The notes under the pieces are model-generated. The model had not been told where the DNA came from. It worked only from the letters and a program-made list of their open reading frames with translations, and ran no database searches. From positions 22,027,542 to 22,091,541 of the forward strand of contig OZ022589.1 of NCBI GenBank assembly GCA_963669155.1: a DNA stretch of 64,000 nucleotides, given 5' to 3'. Below, in pieces: positions 30,761 through 43,544 of this stretch. Position 1 is the first letter of the stretch. Each line of letters starts with the position of its first letter. The DNA comes from Arbacia lixula (taxonomy: Eukaryota; Echinodermata; Echinoidea; Arbacioida; Arbaciidae). Made by a program: the position numbers and the translations under genes.

Positions 30761-31830
30761 AGAGTGATTGCGATAAAAAAAAAAAAACCGCCATTTCAAA
30801 CCGTCTCAATAACAATAACAATGAGACTGACATTGTACACAGAATATATTCTTTTGTGTTAAGTGGTTTCAGATAGGCATCCGAACGTATCCTTCTCCTA
30901 TATCTTCTTCTTGAATCCTTTTCTTCTCTTTTTCTTCCAATATATACATTCCTATTCATGGGAAGAGATGTCTCGACTTTTACTGCTAAATCTGACTCCT
31001 TGTGAAGCAGAAATTCACATTTTTACACTGTTTTACTAGTATACCACTACACTTTGCGGCTAGCAAGTCCACGTAGTTTTCAAGGAAAACACGATACCAA
31101 TACTAAAACTTGAAGAAAACAATCCTGTTTTTCGTTATTTCACCTCCTGTCTTACAAGATTGATTTCTTGTAGATGACAAAAAATGAGAAAATAAGCTGT
31201 GTATTTGTTCCTTTATTCCCGAGATATTTGAGCAAAAGTATTTGAAGAAAAAAAAAAGAAAATAAGTTGCATGATTGTACATCTGTTATCTCGGCGCAGC
31301 TCGAAACTAGCGCCAGTACTGTACTTGTAATGTGAAACCGGGTCCTATGAGGTCACTTTGCTGATGTTGAGCTCGCTCTGTGTATGCGAGCTACGTGGTT
31401 GGACTTGCGCAATTATATTACTGGCCTATCCTATTTTACTGCGCCAGCTAACGTTACGATCAATTCGATGTGCGGAGTGCAGTGTGCAGCCAGTATGCAG
31501 TACAGTGTTTATGTCTTTCTAACTTGTTAATTGTCTTTATCGAGTGTCTCTAATCAAAATTACGAACTAAACGAGTCTAGCTTGTTTGATTGTACATACG
31601 ACATTTTTGTTAGACTGATAATTCGATGAACTAGACAAGGATTTGAATAAATTTCTGGCACCGTCATCAACTAGCAACTCGGTCTCGGTACGGTTCTGTC
31701 ATTCTGAACTTGTGAAGTTGTGTGGCTTTGAACTAGCTGGATCTCTTCGATTCCGCCACTCCAGTCCCAGGCTGAAACGACGAAGCATAGTTAGTGAAGG
31801 TTGTGTTCTTTCAAACTTAGTAACGACACT

Positions 31831-34800
31831 ATGGATGAAGACGATGTTCTCACCACGCTGAAGATTCTCATCATTGGAGAAAGTGGAGTCGGAAAATCTA
31901 GGTAAAATTTGAATTTTTGATGTCCTTTTTCATAATTTGTTTGAATTAACATGATTAAATAAATAAACTCATTTGCATTAGCAGTCAGCATGTGTCAGGA
32001 AGTGTAGAAAATGCAATTGAATTGAAAAGCTCCCCGTTAACGTTAGACATGCAATTTTCTATTTCTTCACAGGGAATAATTTTCCTGTCGTATAAACTAA
32101 AACAGGAACAGTTAGATCTTGGTGTAACGTTTGCAGTGGTGGCGCAATTTGCTGCACATTTTGGGGAGATTGCTCTTTCAATCATGTCTGAGATGTAGCA
32201 GTCATTGGACATTGGTCATTCTTTCTTCTTCTTCAGGTAACACTAGTACAGGACGAGGACACCGTCTGGTGTATTGTCGTACTGGTGAAGTGCAGTGTGC
32301 AAGTGTTGTACAACGTCCAATAAAAGATTGCTAAGTTACACTGTACGTGCAAGTAAAAGCAACCACCGTTATTAACGGAGCTGGGTTTTTTGTACCTCTT
32401 GTTTAAAGTTGTTGTTAAGTGAGGTACAATTAACGGGGAATGGGGGAGAGAGTTTCAAAGTCTTATTATTATTATTGCATCTGGGAAAAAGCTCTTCTGG
32501 TAGACAAGTGATCTTGCAAAGTGAACAAAGATCTTCTGAGAATGACCTGAGCTATGCAGGGATGTGGATGGAGTGAAAGTAGATGGGATGTCAATGAGTG
32601 AGTTGGTAATACGGTAGATCATTAGTACCTTGGCCTGTGGCCCGCACACTGATTTCTTATGTAAATTTAAGAGTAGCCTAACATTCAGTGTAACATTTCT
32701 GTAAGTGTACCGATAGTCCCGGGACTGCTCCGGTTGTGTGCTCACCATCTTCTTCTTCTTCTTGTTTCCTTTCTTCCGTTCTTCTGGAGACCGGCAGTGT
32801 TACTGCTTGGTTAGGGACTATTGTGTAGAGAGGTTTTTGTTGTCGGATGCAGGTTGCTGAAGGCTGTTTTGAAGGTCGAGACGTGCTTGATGTATTATGA
32901 GGAGGTATTCAAGGGAGATTCTGGTGAGGCTTGTTGCTGTGGCTGTCGGAAGGTGCGGTGCTGGGAGGAGGATGATTTTCAGGAGCGAAGGATGGGTCAG
33001 GAGGGTTGAAGAGGTCTGAATAGATGTACGGAAGTGTAAGGAGGAGCTTTTGCCTGAGAGTGATTCTTTGTGCGGAGAGCTTGGGACATGTTATAATGAA
33101 GTGCATTGTAGTTTCGTCTTCCTCTCTACATGATCTGCATGTTGCGTCGTGGGTTTTGCCGTTTATAAGGAGATGTGTTTGGAGTGGGTAGGTGTGGAGA
33201 AGAAGCTGGGCTCGTACGATGATGGCTTTACGAAGGTAAGGGGGGATTTAGGAGGGGTAGAAGATATTGAATGGTATGGGCGGGTTCTTCCAGAAGAAGA
33301 TTAAGGATGGTTTGGTGTTGACGGCTTGGTGGGTGTAGCTCATTGCGGCTTTTGATATAGCTTGTTTGATGAGCTTTTTCCAGGTTAGATATGGGGTTGG
33401 GTTGGCAATGAGGGTCAATACGTTAGGGAGGCTGTAGTTAGCAAGTATTTTGTTCCCGGAGATTAAAAGGGGGGTAGACAATGCAGCTGTGTGGAGGAGG
33501 GATCTGTGTTCAAAGGGATTATTAGGGAGGTTGACATGTTGACTGATGAGAAGGAGTAACTTAAGGCGCAGTTGGAAGTGGAGGGGGTAGATGCCAGTTT
33601 TTCCTTTTTCCTTGCGTGATGGCTCAGACTACTGATGTAATCTACCCACGCACATGAAAGAATGACTCATTTCAAGTACATTTATCACGTCTGAATGGCT
33701 ATAAGTATTGAATGGAACTCTGGAGGAATCAGCAGCATACACTAACGATAACGTACACTACATCTCAAAGGAATTGGCATAGGGAAACGGAAAGGGAAGG
33801 AGCCGCAGTTTTAAACCGCAGTATATGCTGTCCAGTTCAGCATGAAACATGATGCTTCTTAGGCTAAAGCATTGTTTTTCATGCTGAACTGGACAAAAAT
33901 ATACCGCAGTTTATAACTGCGGGTCCTTCCCTTTCTCCTCTTTCCCTTTCCCTATGCCAATTTCTTTGAGCTGTAGTGTATGTGAAATCTCAGTCATAGC
34001 TTCACGAACATCTTCAAGAAAAGTGAAAAACTATCCTTGTTTATGTTTGACACGTAATCTTAATTCATAATGGTATTGCCTTTGTCAATGCGTGATGCAT
34101 TGGGGAGCAGACATTGCTTGCATTGATGGTACATACCGTACATGTACACACTGTGTTTCTCCTAGCGTTCTCCTGGATCTAGGCTACCAGAAACGAGAGG
34201 TTTTGGACGGCCTGTCCAAAGTGCCTTGTGAGTGCGTGATGCATCGGGCAGCGGGTATTGCTTGCATTGAATGTACACACTGTGATGCAGGCAGCATTCT
34301 CCTTGCACTAGGCTACCAGAAACGAGAGGTTTTGGACGGCCTGTCCAAGCAATCACCCCAAAGATGGCACCTGATGATGATGAAAAATTGTAGAGTAAAA
34401 AGTAAACATTGTACTGCGAGGGATTTAAAAAGAAGAACAAAAATACTCTTAAAAATTGTATGATATGAACAAGTATGGTAACTGTACATGCACCTGTCTG
34501 TATTTGGTTATGAACAAGGAACGATGCCATCAGTCTATATACTAGTGATGAGTGCTGTCAAGTGTTTCATCTTCATAAGGTAACAGTTACAGGAAGCTTG
34601 GAGATGATGTTCCATCGAAAGCAGGAACGGGAGGAGATGAGTACAATTATTGAATCAAAATAAGAATTTAGAAGAAACAGGCCCAGAAATATCAATACCA
34701 CAACTAGTCAACAATAAGAAACAGGAAGAGTTGTATACAAGTAAAGCAAAGATAACGAAGTTGGGAGAACGGCATTCCAATCATTCCATTTCATCTGGTC

Positions 34801-37800
34801 ATAAAATTAGCAAACTGTAAGAGGAGGAGAAGAATGCAAGCAGGGTCTTCATTCACTGACATGACCCTCAAGACTTGGCATCTCATTTCAGAGTTTGAAA
34901 TGCATTCTGCCACAGAAAAAGGATAGCAGCTTCTGTGCAACATGAATAGTGCTGACCTGCCCAGGGTGTCAACAGGGCTTCTCAACAACAAAAAACTTTT
35001 TATTAGATTTCACTCTTGTTCATGTTTCTGTATTCATAAATGAAAATTTGATTACCGTAAATATTATTTCTTCTTTCTTTCAGTTTGCTTCTGAGGTTTA
35101 CAGATGATACCTTTGATCCAGAACAAGCGGCTACTATAGGTAAGAACATCTGAGTATGTTTTGGATGAGGAGTCAGAGTGACAATAATGTAGTTATTTAC
35201 ACTAAGAAGAAAAACAAAGATGTTCAATGTTTTGTGCTCTGGTAACTGTTAAAGTTTGAGAGTGGTAAAGAATCTACATGTCATTGGTCCAATCTTGAGA
35301 AGAAATATAAAAACATGTGCTGTAGGTATGCACTTTTATTCATCTACACTGTACATGTTTATGTATTTACAATGTAGATAATTATGCCGACATTGTATAT
35401 TTTGTATTATTAGTATGTATATTATTATATATTATTATGAATCAATTATTTGCAGTGGCTGTAAGCCCCTACATGTGGAATTTCTTCACTGATCTAGAGA
35501 TCTGTAGGTCTGGCTATTGCAGCATTTACATGAAGTAAAAAAAAAAAAGAAAGAAACTCAAAGTTTTGATCCGAGGTTAGGAATTACCTGTTGGGATCTA
35601 TCTACACACCCTTCCCCTCTTTTAACATACTGTTGTCTGTCTACAGGAGTGGATTTTAAAGTGAAGACACTGACTGTAGATGGCAACAAGGCCAAATTAG
35701 CAATATGGGTAAGTATGCATGTGTGAAATAATATATAAACAATTGTTTGTGTAATTATGACAGATCTGTTGAGATTGCATCTGGTTCCACTGAATGCCTT
35801 GCATATATGTAGATGTCTAAAAATATACTTTTGATAAAGAATTCTGTAAATGAGTCAATAATACCTGTCTAATGTTTTACCTGAGGGAGCTGTAAATAGC
35901 ACTCCATACAAAATAAGTTAGAGCCGAGGGGCCATTTCACCTGGGTACATGTATGAACCCTGTAACTGCCGGTGTTTGTACATGTACCTAAACAGCTTGC
36001 AAAATGGTCTTGGTAGAGGCGACAAGAATATGTACTTGGCTGGTTATGAAAATAGTAACATAGTTGTACCGGTTTGTCACTTTTATATTTTTGAGGTACT
36101 GGTAGCCTGCAGTAATAGGGGGCTCCATAGAGTTATGGAGTGGTGTCGTCATATCCATTATTTTGCCGGCTTCTGGTTCTAAACAACATCACTGCAGTGA
36201 GATTTTCACTGGTCTGACAATGTGTTAGGCACTCACAATGAGCGTCCCCGCTGTGATCACCGTCGTTCAATCTACCTTCCTTGCTTAGAACCAGTTGTCT
36301 TGACGACATGCTCCTCTGACATCACGCTTCAGGACTCCTCGCTGTCCTCTTCATTGAATTTCTTTGCTTTACAGTGGATATATGCTTCAGTTTCCAATTT
36401 AATTGTTTAAACCTACACCTACAGGATACTGCAGGGCAGGAACGATTCCGTACACTAACGCCAAGTTACTACCGTGGCGCTCAGGGCGTGATTCTAGGTG
36501 AGTTTCTTCTGCTTAGACGTCCACCCCAAAAACAAGAAGCCTTCAAAAGGGTAATCATGAGCAATCTTCTTACCAATTGTCTTTAATTAATGTATTGTCC
36601 ATTTTAGAAACTTCGTGAAAAATGATTTGCCCTCAAATGATCCACATTTTGAGTAAGTAGTGATTAAATTACAAATCCTGAAAATGTTCGGGCCAAACAA
36701 TTTGAAGATTTGTGATATAATTACTTATTTCTCAAAATGTTTCTAAAAAAGTTTCTAAAATGGACAATACATGAATTTAAGACCATTGGTAAGAGGATTG
36801 CTCACGATCACCCTTTTGAAGACTTTTTGTCTTCTCAGTACAGTTCATTCCCTTTAATGCACACCAATCCATTACAACAGGATTTTATCTGACACAGGAA
36901 GGGTTTATATCATCAGTGCGACTGGCTTGCAAACACAGCCCTTTATCACAGCTGGTGTGAAGAGTCTACCCAGCCAGGGAATTATAACAGGATTGGAGGG
37001 TGCTATAGTGAATTAATCATTGTTCAACCCCCTGTCCCTGAAGTCAGTCATAACATGCACAAAATCCTGAGTAGCAATCTTTACATGTACATGTACGTAA
37101 ATATCTAGGCTCACGCACATGATTGATGTATGCACATATGTAGAGTTAGGAAGAAATCTAGGGGAAAATCTTGGATGAGAATTGCTTGATTGTGATGAGA
37201 TCTTCATAATTAAAATACTACACTCCATTGGTTAGGAAATAACCACTGGGCATGATCAAATCCTGGCTAATACTCAGTGAGAGTGTCCTAGGAGGACATT
37301 CTGGAATACCAATTTGGCGTGGTTTCTATAAGCCATTTCCTAACCATGGGGAGATAAGAAAAAAATTTGGAGAGAACTTCAGAGAAATGTTTAAATTTTG
37401 AAATTCAAATCTGTTATACAATATTTGATAGTCTTTTTCCTAGTTCGCTTTTAATTACATGATTACTCCTCCAGGTCTTTGAGTGGTTAATCTATACAGG
37501 TATTGTATTCTTTACTGTAGTTGCATTGTTTTCGAACTATTTCTGGAGTGAAATGCAAAAACTGACCGTGATAGAATACATGCACTTTTCCCCACTCACC
37601 TGGTAGTCTTTCTCGCCAGCAGTTTGAAAGAGTGAGCCGTAAGTATCGTAATAAAAGGCTTCTTGTGACGTTACTGTGCTCACTCTTTTTGTGACAGTGT
37701 ATGATGTGAGTAACCAGGTGACCTTTGACCGGCTGGGCCAATGGTTGAACGAGCTGGACACCTACTCAACCAAGGCAGACATCATCAAGATGTTAGTCGG

Positions 37801-40800
37801 CAACAAGATCGACATGGTATGTTTTCATCTCATCTTGAGTGCGTTTCCAAGAATTTTGCCTAAAAAACACATTTCCAATCACTCCTTGATTAAAAACTGT
37901 GTAAACTTACAAATGCTCTGAGAAACAGAAAGCATGTTTAAAACACAGATTTGATTAAAACTGCGTTTCTGAAATCTAAGAAACGCATCTGTGTTTTTAA
38001 ACACTGCTTTGCATATCATATGCATACCCTGTTTTTTATTGTCACAAAGGGACAAACTGTGCAAAATAAGCTGCACAATGGAATGCTCGGTGACACTGTT
38101 TCTAGCCAAAACAAAAATCTTGCAACGCTCTTCTAAAGATAATTCTGGGAATACAAACTTTTATAAAGGCAGCCTTTCAAATATAATTTGGAACATGACT
38201 TGCCAGGTTTTACATACTGTTTTAAAAAGACTTGTGACAGAAATGGCAGATTCACACTGCTCTATTGTGGGATGTTTGCATACAAATGTATATTGCACAT
38301 GGTTTTTATAACACGAGCTAAAGCCCTGCTCACAAAGTTACAAATTAAGTATTGGATAATGGGCCCAATTTCTTAAAAGGTATGGATGCAGGCTGTCCAA
38401 TATTGGTTTCTTTAAGAATTGTTGTTTGAGAAGGATTTTACTTCAAGTTGTTAATCTATCTCTGAAGGAAATATTTATATCACATTACAGATTGCACGCA
38501 CGGGCGGCACCTTTGGGTAAAATGCAACATTTCCAGTGGACACACATTGACAATGCTTGGGAGCAACTAGTTACGATTGATATTAACCCCTTATGTGACA
38601 CACACTCTACAAATGTGCAGTGGTTGGGTACCCCCAAAATAAGCTTGTTTTAGGCTGTGACTACTGGGCTAAAAGTTTCTTATCAAAATGGGTAATGGCA
38701 GACCTGCCAAGTCTCCCTGATTTTGCAGCAGACTCCCTGAAAATGGACCAAGATTACTGCATTGGATTTTATCTCATCACCCAATCTCCCTGATTATTGA
38801 TAGCTTATCGTCATTAGGTTGTATGTGTTTGATAGACATCTCCCTGATTTGTAATGACATTTCCCCAAATCTTCCCGATTGTTGAATTTCAATGTTGGTA
38901 GCTCTGTAATGGGCATCAAGATCGGCATTGTACATGTCTTCATTGAACTTGGTATGGAGGTCATCCCTACTACATGACATCGACCAGAGTCCTAACAACA
39001 ATTGCATTCACCCCACCCCCATCCCCATATGCTCACTAAAATGTTTGTTTTGTTTTGGTTGGTAGGAGAAGAGAGAAGTGTCTCGGGAGCAGGGTCTCAA
39101 GTTTGCCAGGAAGCACTCCTGTCTCTTCATCGAGTGCAGCGCCAAGACAAGAGATGGAGTCCAGTGTGCGTTTGAGGAGCTGGTAGAAAAGGTACAACAC
39201 GTCTTCCATAGCGTAGTGCCTATACCTGGGCCCTGTTGCATAAAACTTACCATTGATGATATACTTTGCTACCAATGGCAATTTCTATGGAAACTTTGCA
39301 TTTGATTGGCTGTCTAGTGATGTTACCATGGTAGTAACCATTGATGGCAGAGTTACCATTAATGGTAAGTTTTATGCAACGGGTCCCTGTAGTTATTAAT
39401 CCCTCTGCCATACAGTGGCCAGATGGCATTCTGTGTCCGGGTTGTCCATCCGTCCAAAGAGGTGTTTCACCAAGCTGTTCTTAAGCCAAGAACGACTTTA
39501 TGCACGACTGGGCTAAATGACATATTCCACTTTGTTCCTGTTTGAATATAGTGGGGTTAATTTCCAACAATCTTAATCAAATTTGACAAATCATTAACTT
39601 TGTATTCAGACAATTGCTAACAACAAGAATTTGAATTTATGAACATCAGATTTGAACTTAAGCTGATGGGAATCATAATCATTGAGAATCAGATTTAGCA
39701 CAAGAAAGGTTCACCAGTCATGCGTAAAATCGTTCTTACCTTTATAAGAGCTTGGTGAAACACCTCCCAGGTCTCGTGCAATAACTGGAGAAACGATTGA
39801 CCAAATATCACCAAACTGAGTTCAATCATAATTTTATATGATGGGTCTCTCTCAATTAACTCAGGTCATATCATTGTAGCAAGTTTTCCAGATGTTAGAC
39901 ACTGTTCACAACAACTAGCAAAGAATAGATGACCGATATTTGCGCTTTAATTGTTAAGCACTGCAATCATCGCTAACCTAAACTAGCCAGGTGCAGTGCA
40001 TCTCTGGTCAATAGTTTCAATGTTGTGTTTTATTAATTTGTCCAACTTGTATTGCATCATTTGTTGGCCTGTGTGTTGGACATGGGGTGGATGAGTTCGC
40101 CCAACTGCAAAATTGAATGCTCCCAATTCCCCAAAATAACTACCGGTACGCTAAATATACACATGTACAATACACGCAACACCTAGTATGTAAATCCCCC
40201 CTCCCCAAAAAAGAAGTTTTTGAGCCGCCTATTTCTCATTTATTTGAAACCCGTTTGTATCCTTTTATGCGCCAGTCCATTTGCTAATACCCTCCTCTGT
40301 GAAATAACACAAATTTCGTAACAATCGGTTGTTTGATGGCGGAGTACCACCCCTTTGTTTGCAGGTGGTTCTCAAACAGAATGTGCCAAATTGCCCAGTA
40401 CCTGTAGAACTTGTGTCCTCACACTTTGTTATTTTAAAAAAAATGTGATTCATTATGCAACCTATTTGTTTATTCAACCATCCATTGAGTCATCCTGTAG
40501 CAACATAACCAATAGGATGAGCACAGATGCTGGGCAATTTGGCACATTCTGCTCGAGACCCACGTGGCTTGAGGAAAAATACATGGGGGCTCGGGATGAT
40601 TTCGCCCCCGAAATGCTTAAAAGAGCCCCCAAAATTCTTGTAGACACAATTTAAAATTATAGCCAAATGCCAATGTGCTCAAAAAGTAGCCCCCCAAAAT
40701 TTTGAATGAATTTTTTCCCTGACATGGCTTTAGGTGGCAGTGAGGATATATGGCTTGGGTCAGTGATGTAACAGTCCGTGGCATACCTCTGCTTGTCTTT

Positions 40801-40915
40801 ACAGATCATCCAGACGCCAGGCTTGTGGGAGAACGACACAAGACAGCGCGGCTACAGAGTGGATGGTTCGGCAGGACAGGGTGCTCAGGGTGGCTGTGCT
40901 TGCAGCCTAATATGA
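31831..40915 (+). CDS. RAB18: Ras-related protein Rab-18, seven exons, 205 aa
   Basis: Exons: 31831-31901, 35084-35139, 35647-35708, 36425-36497, 37698-37816, 39066-39191 and 40805-40915 (TGA). They total 618 nt with phase kept at every GT-AG junction. The protein is a small GTPase that in animals regulates lipid droplets, ER structure and ER-Golgi traffic. All GTP-binding motifs are present: P-loop GESGVGKS (16-23), switch I threonine in [12 protein letters not shown] (about 40), WDTAGQE (63-69), NKID (123-126) and SAK (152-154). The N-terminus [19 protein letters not shown] and the block [13 protein letters not shown] are diagnostic of Rab18. The tail CACSLI gives a CaaX-type CSLI with one further Cys for prenylation. 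Length is one residue short of the 206 aa usual in vertebrates. The 5' UTR runs upstream of 31831 and no TATA box is evident. Introns are filled with MITEs, tandem repeats and a LINE relic. Confidence 0.97.
32740..33560 (-). pseudogene. LINE 3'-end relic (minus strand)
   Basis: Minus-strand reading gives fragments typical of the C-terminal part of non-LTR polyproteins: [20 protein letters not shown] (about 33390), then in another frame a [19 protein letters not shown] zinc-binding-like segment (about 33130-33090). The frame shifts near 33245 and stops occur, so it is dead. It is unrelated to the intact element at 26.4-28.6 kb. It lies in intron 1 of RAB18. Confidence 0.6.
33754..33980. mobile_element. 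Palindromic MITE, TACACTACA family, full length
   Basis: Ends TACACTACATCTCAAAGG and its complement. Inner arms GGAAAGGGAAGGAGCCGCAG and GTCCAGTTCAGCATGAAACA are each mirrored in the right half. Nearly the whole 227 bp forms one stem. It lies in intron 1 of RAB18. Confidence 0.92.
34086..34352. repeat. Two-copy tandem duplication (~125-bp unit)
   Basis: GCGTGATGCATnGGG through TTGCTTGCATTGA to GAGGTTTTGGACGGCCTGTC occurs twice in direct orientation (starts near 34090 and 34232). Confidence 0.88.
36115..36345. repeat. Dispersed repeat, 'GTGTCGTCATATCC' family, copy 2
   Basis: Shares TGGTGTCGTCATATCCATT at the left and GTCTTGACGACATGCTC at the right with the copies at 4005-4235 and 43545-43790. 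It lies in intron 3 of RAB18, ending about 80 bases before exon 4. Confidence 0.6.
36515..36845. mobile_element. Palindromic MITE, short form of the 2787-3462 family
   Basis: The left arm AAGCCTTCAAAAGGGTAATC and on to CATTTTAGAAACTT is mirrored by AAGTTTCTAAAATGGACAAT through CACCCTTTTGAAGAC. Arms are about 85 bp. It starts about 20-40 nt downstream of the RAB18 exon 4 donor. Confidence 0.85.
38690..38960. repeat. Dispersed repeat with TCTCCCTGATT words
   Basis: Begins GGCAGACCTGCCAAGTCTCC and repeats CTCCCTGATT at least four times at irregular spacing. It lies in RAB18 intron 5 just before exon 6. No coding potential. Confidence 0.5.
39226..39388. mobile_element. MITE, 'GGGCCCTGTTGCATAAA' family, copy 2
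   Basis: The left end TGGGCCCTGTTGCATAAAAC is mirrored by AGTTTTATGCAACGGGTCCC. Inner ACCATTGATGnnnnACTTT and GTTACCATTAATGGTAA are also inverted. It starts about 35 nt after RAB18 exon 6 ends. Confidence 0.9.
39459..39767. mobile_element. MITE with GAGGTGTTTCACCAAGCT ends
   Basis: The left arm GAGGTGTTTCACCAAGCT through AGAACGACTTTATGCACGAC is mirrored by GCGTAAAATCGTTCTTACC through AGCTTGGTGAAACACCTC. About 309 bp with arms of about 50 bp. It lies in RAB18 intron 6. Confidence 0.9.
40572..40727. repeat. Short dispersed repeat, 'ATTTCGCCCCCGAAATGC' family, copy 2
   Basis: ATGGGGGCTCGGGATGATTT, then CGCCCCCGAAATGCTTAAAA and AAAAAGTAGCCCCCC. Same orientation as 17585-17765. It ends about 80 bp before RAB18 exon 7. 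Confidence 0.75.
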
Positions 40916-41108
40916 ACACAGCCTCCCGTAAAAGACTGAAATTAGCGACCCCTGGCTTTAATTGTCCTGTGGAAGGCTACCACCGACTGCTCATGTGCTT
41001 CTGTATAATTTACGAGCCAGTGAAATGTGCAAATCCAGGAGAGCGGCATTTTCGTCCAATACATGAAGGAATAAGGATGTGTCTGCAGCCTAGCATGTAA
41101 TCATAGCC

Positions 41109-41635
41109 TTTAAAGGGAGAGTTCAACCATAAATTATTTTGGTTTCAATAAAAGCAGACACATGAAAGAAACATATCAGTGAAGGTTTGATGAAAATCGG
41201 TCAAAGGAAAAGAAAGTGATTTCACTTTGAAGCTTTGATTTTGTGGTGTCATGCGCAAGGTGCTCACCCATATGTTGTGCACTACATTTTCCATAAATTG
41301 CATTTTTTTAATGTTCTTTGATGAAGGAATACATTCTTTTCATAGCAATATGTGTGTAAAAACATGTGTCTAATGATATATCAAATGCACAGGTGAAATG
41401 GTAAATATCCTTTTGAGGAAATGGACATTTTCCAAAAAAAATTTCCAAAAAAATTTAACACAACATATGGGAGAGCACCTCGCATGTGACGTCACAAAGT
41501 CAAAAATTCAAAATCTAATACCGGTAACTTTCTTTTCCTTTGAGCTATTTTCGTCAAAAATTTAATAATATATTTCTTTCATGTGTCTCCTTTTATTGAA
41601 ACCAAAATCATTGTAGGGTGAACTATCCCTTTAAA
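41109..41635. mobile_element. CRE-bearing MITE, best-preserved copy (4)
   Basis: The ends TTTAAAGGGAGAGTTCAACC and GGGTGAACTATCCCTTTAAA are inverted, and the arms continue for about 110 bp. It contains GTGACGTCAC near 41489 and GTGGTGTCATGCGCAAGGTG as the worn partner. The left arm carries AATAAA at 41147-41152, the first canonical poly(A) signal after the RAB18 stop. Confidence 0.9.
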
Positions 41636-42047
41636 AAGACCAAAAATAACGACTCCCTCTTTCCAAATCTGCATACAGCATATAATGAAAAGTCAGACCC
41701 AGTTCCGGTCAAGTGTATTGAAGCAGGAAGTGCATTTGACTGCTAACGTGCCCGACGCTGTGCATTGTGGGATGGTTTTCCCTTATATGTGGTGTGGAGA
41801 CTTGTCACAAGGAGAAGTCTACATCAGTTTACCTGCGACCGACGGTCAAACGTCTGCGGTAGAAATACAGATACATAGGTACAAATCCTAGAGCAACAGG
41901 TTGTTAGTGCAGAAAGAATTAACGCATATTCTCACATTTATCTCTGGTTCTCTCCTTTCTCTCATTCTCACATTTTTGCTCACATAATTCCACATAGCAG
42001 CAGTGAAGGGGTTAACTTGTTACTCACAGTTAGATTTTCTGGCTTTG

Positions 42048-42350
42048 TGAACCCTGAGTCATCTACCATTGAAATAAAGTTGTGATTAAAAGCAACTTAG
42101 ATTAAATGCAAATATAAAACGCAAGTTGCGTTTCCTATTTGTCACGCATTGCACAAAGAGCCTTGTGGTTAGACGCAAGTTGTACTAGATCACGTACAAA
42201 TTACACAGATGCGTTTAATCCACAGGAGTTGCGGTTAATATTTGCATTTAATATTAAATCAACGCAAACTTATGTTTCATTCTAAGGAGTCACATTTAAT
42301 CTTGGGAGTTACATTTAATCGTAACTTTCAGTTCAAGACGGCCCAGGTTC
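42048..42350. mobile_element. Probable MITE with imperfect ends
   Basis: GAACCCTGAG...GTGATTAAAAGCAACTTAGA at the left is loosely mirrored by GGGAGTTACATTTAATCGTA...GGCCCAGGTTC at the right. The word GATTAAATG recurs in both orientations. The ends are uncertain. Confidence 0.5.
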
Positions 42351-42889
42351 AATGAGGATGACAATATTTTCCACGGAACTGTAGTAACCAAAGAGGCGTG
42401 GCTTAAGTGCACCCAAGGATTTTTTTTTCATAGCCTGTCTTGTATTGTCTGTGCAGCAGATCATGCAGGAGTTGCCCTGCTCAGTAACTGAGTGGAGAAA
42501 AGCCAGCCTGCAAACTTTTGCCCGCCCAGTTAAGACTTGGTAAAGGTTAATGCACAGACTGATGCATCAGTGTTGTGGGAGAAGAAGGCAGAGGATGAAA
42601 CGACATTGCAACAATCGGTGCTGAGTGACGTTGAATCAGACTACCTAGTCCATCCCACATGTACATGTAGCTAGATGAATCTGGGGCCAAAGATGACAGT
42701 GTAAGGTACCTGGATACATGACGCATGAGACTAATTTGGAGACTTCTATGTTGATAAATTCAATCATGTTAGTTATTGTTGTTTATCGTTTGGTAAAGTG
42801 GATATTTTTAACAGTGTAACTTCATCACCATGCCAAGTCTTTTCCCTGGTAGGCCTGTAAACCGATCAGCTGGAATTTTTTTTATCAAT

Positions 42890-42945
42890 CTTCTGATTTC
42901 TCTCTCTCTCTCTTCTCTTTTCTTTCACGATATGCTTCCCTTGTT

Positions 42946-43009
<64 letters not shown>

Positions 43010-43151
43010 CTTGTGCTTTCTCCCCTCTGTTCCTTTTTTCTCTCATAAATGATTGTCCCCCCTATTACTTCTTGTTCTTACTTTATCTACTCTTTCTGTC
43101 TATCTCTCTTCTCATCTCTCTCTCTCTCTCTCTCCCTATCTTGCTTTCATG

Positions 43152-43182
<31 letters not shown>

Positions 43183-43212
43183 TTGCTTTCATGCTCTCTC
43201 TCTCTCTCTTTG
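42890..43212. repeat. (CT)n microsatellites
   Basis: Pure CT of about 55 bp at 42951-43005 and shorter CT runs at 43105-43135, 43150-43178 and 43190-43209. Leu/Ser ORFs across them are artefacts. Confidence 0.95.
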
Positions 43213-43364
43213 TTGTCTGCCCTTTTGTCCTGCATCTGACCATGTGTGGCTGTATCTTACAGACAGACATGCCTGCACAATAACTTGGATGTGACCATCT
43301 TGGTCCTTGCTAGCAGGCTTTCCAGCCATGTAATGCACAAGTACACTGTACAATACAGGGAAAA

Positions 43365-43530
43365 AAGTCAATTCAAAATTTTGGGGGGCTACTTTTTGAG
43401 CTACGATTTGGCTGCAATTTACGTTGTGTCTATGGGAATTTAGGGGGTTTTTATTTACATTTTCAAGGGCTCTTTTAAGCATTTTGGGGGCAAAATCGCC
43501 CAGAGCCCCCATTAATTTTTTTCCTGGTAC
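43365..43530. repeat. Short dispersed repeat, 'ATTTCGCCCCCGAAATGC' family, copy 3 (reverse)
   Basis: Reverse-complement orientation: GGGGGGCTACTTTTTGAGC, then TTTTAAGCATTTTGGGGGC and CAGAGCCCCCAT. Matches 17585-17765 and 40572-40727. Confidence 0.72.
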
Positions 43531-43544
43531 AATACTGGTAACAG

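Noticed and set aside
41685..41891. 68-codon ORF after RAB18
   Set aside because: Downstream of the RAB18 stop and the MITE; no family and no splice context.
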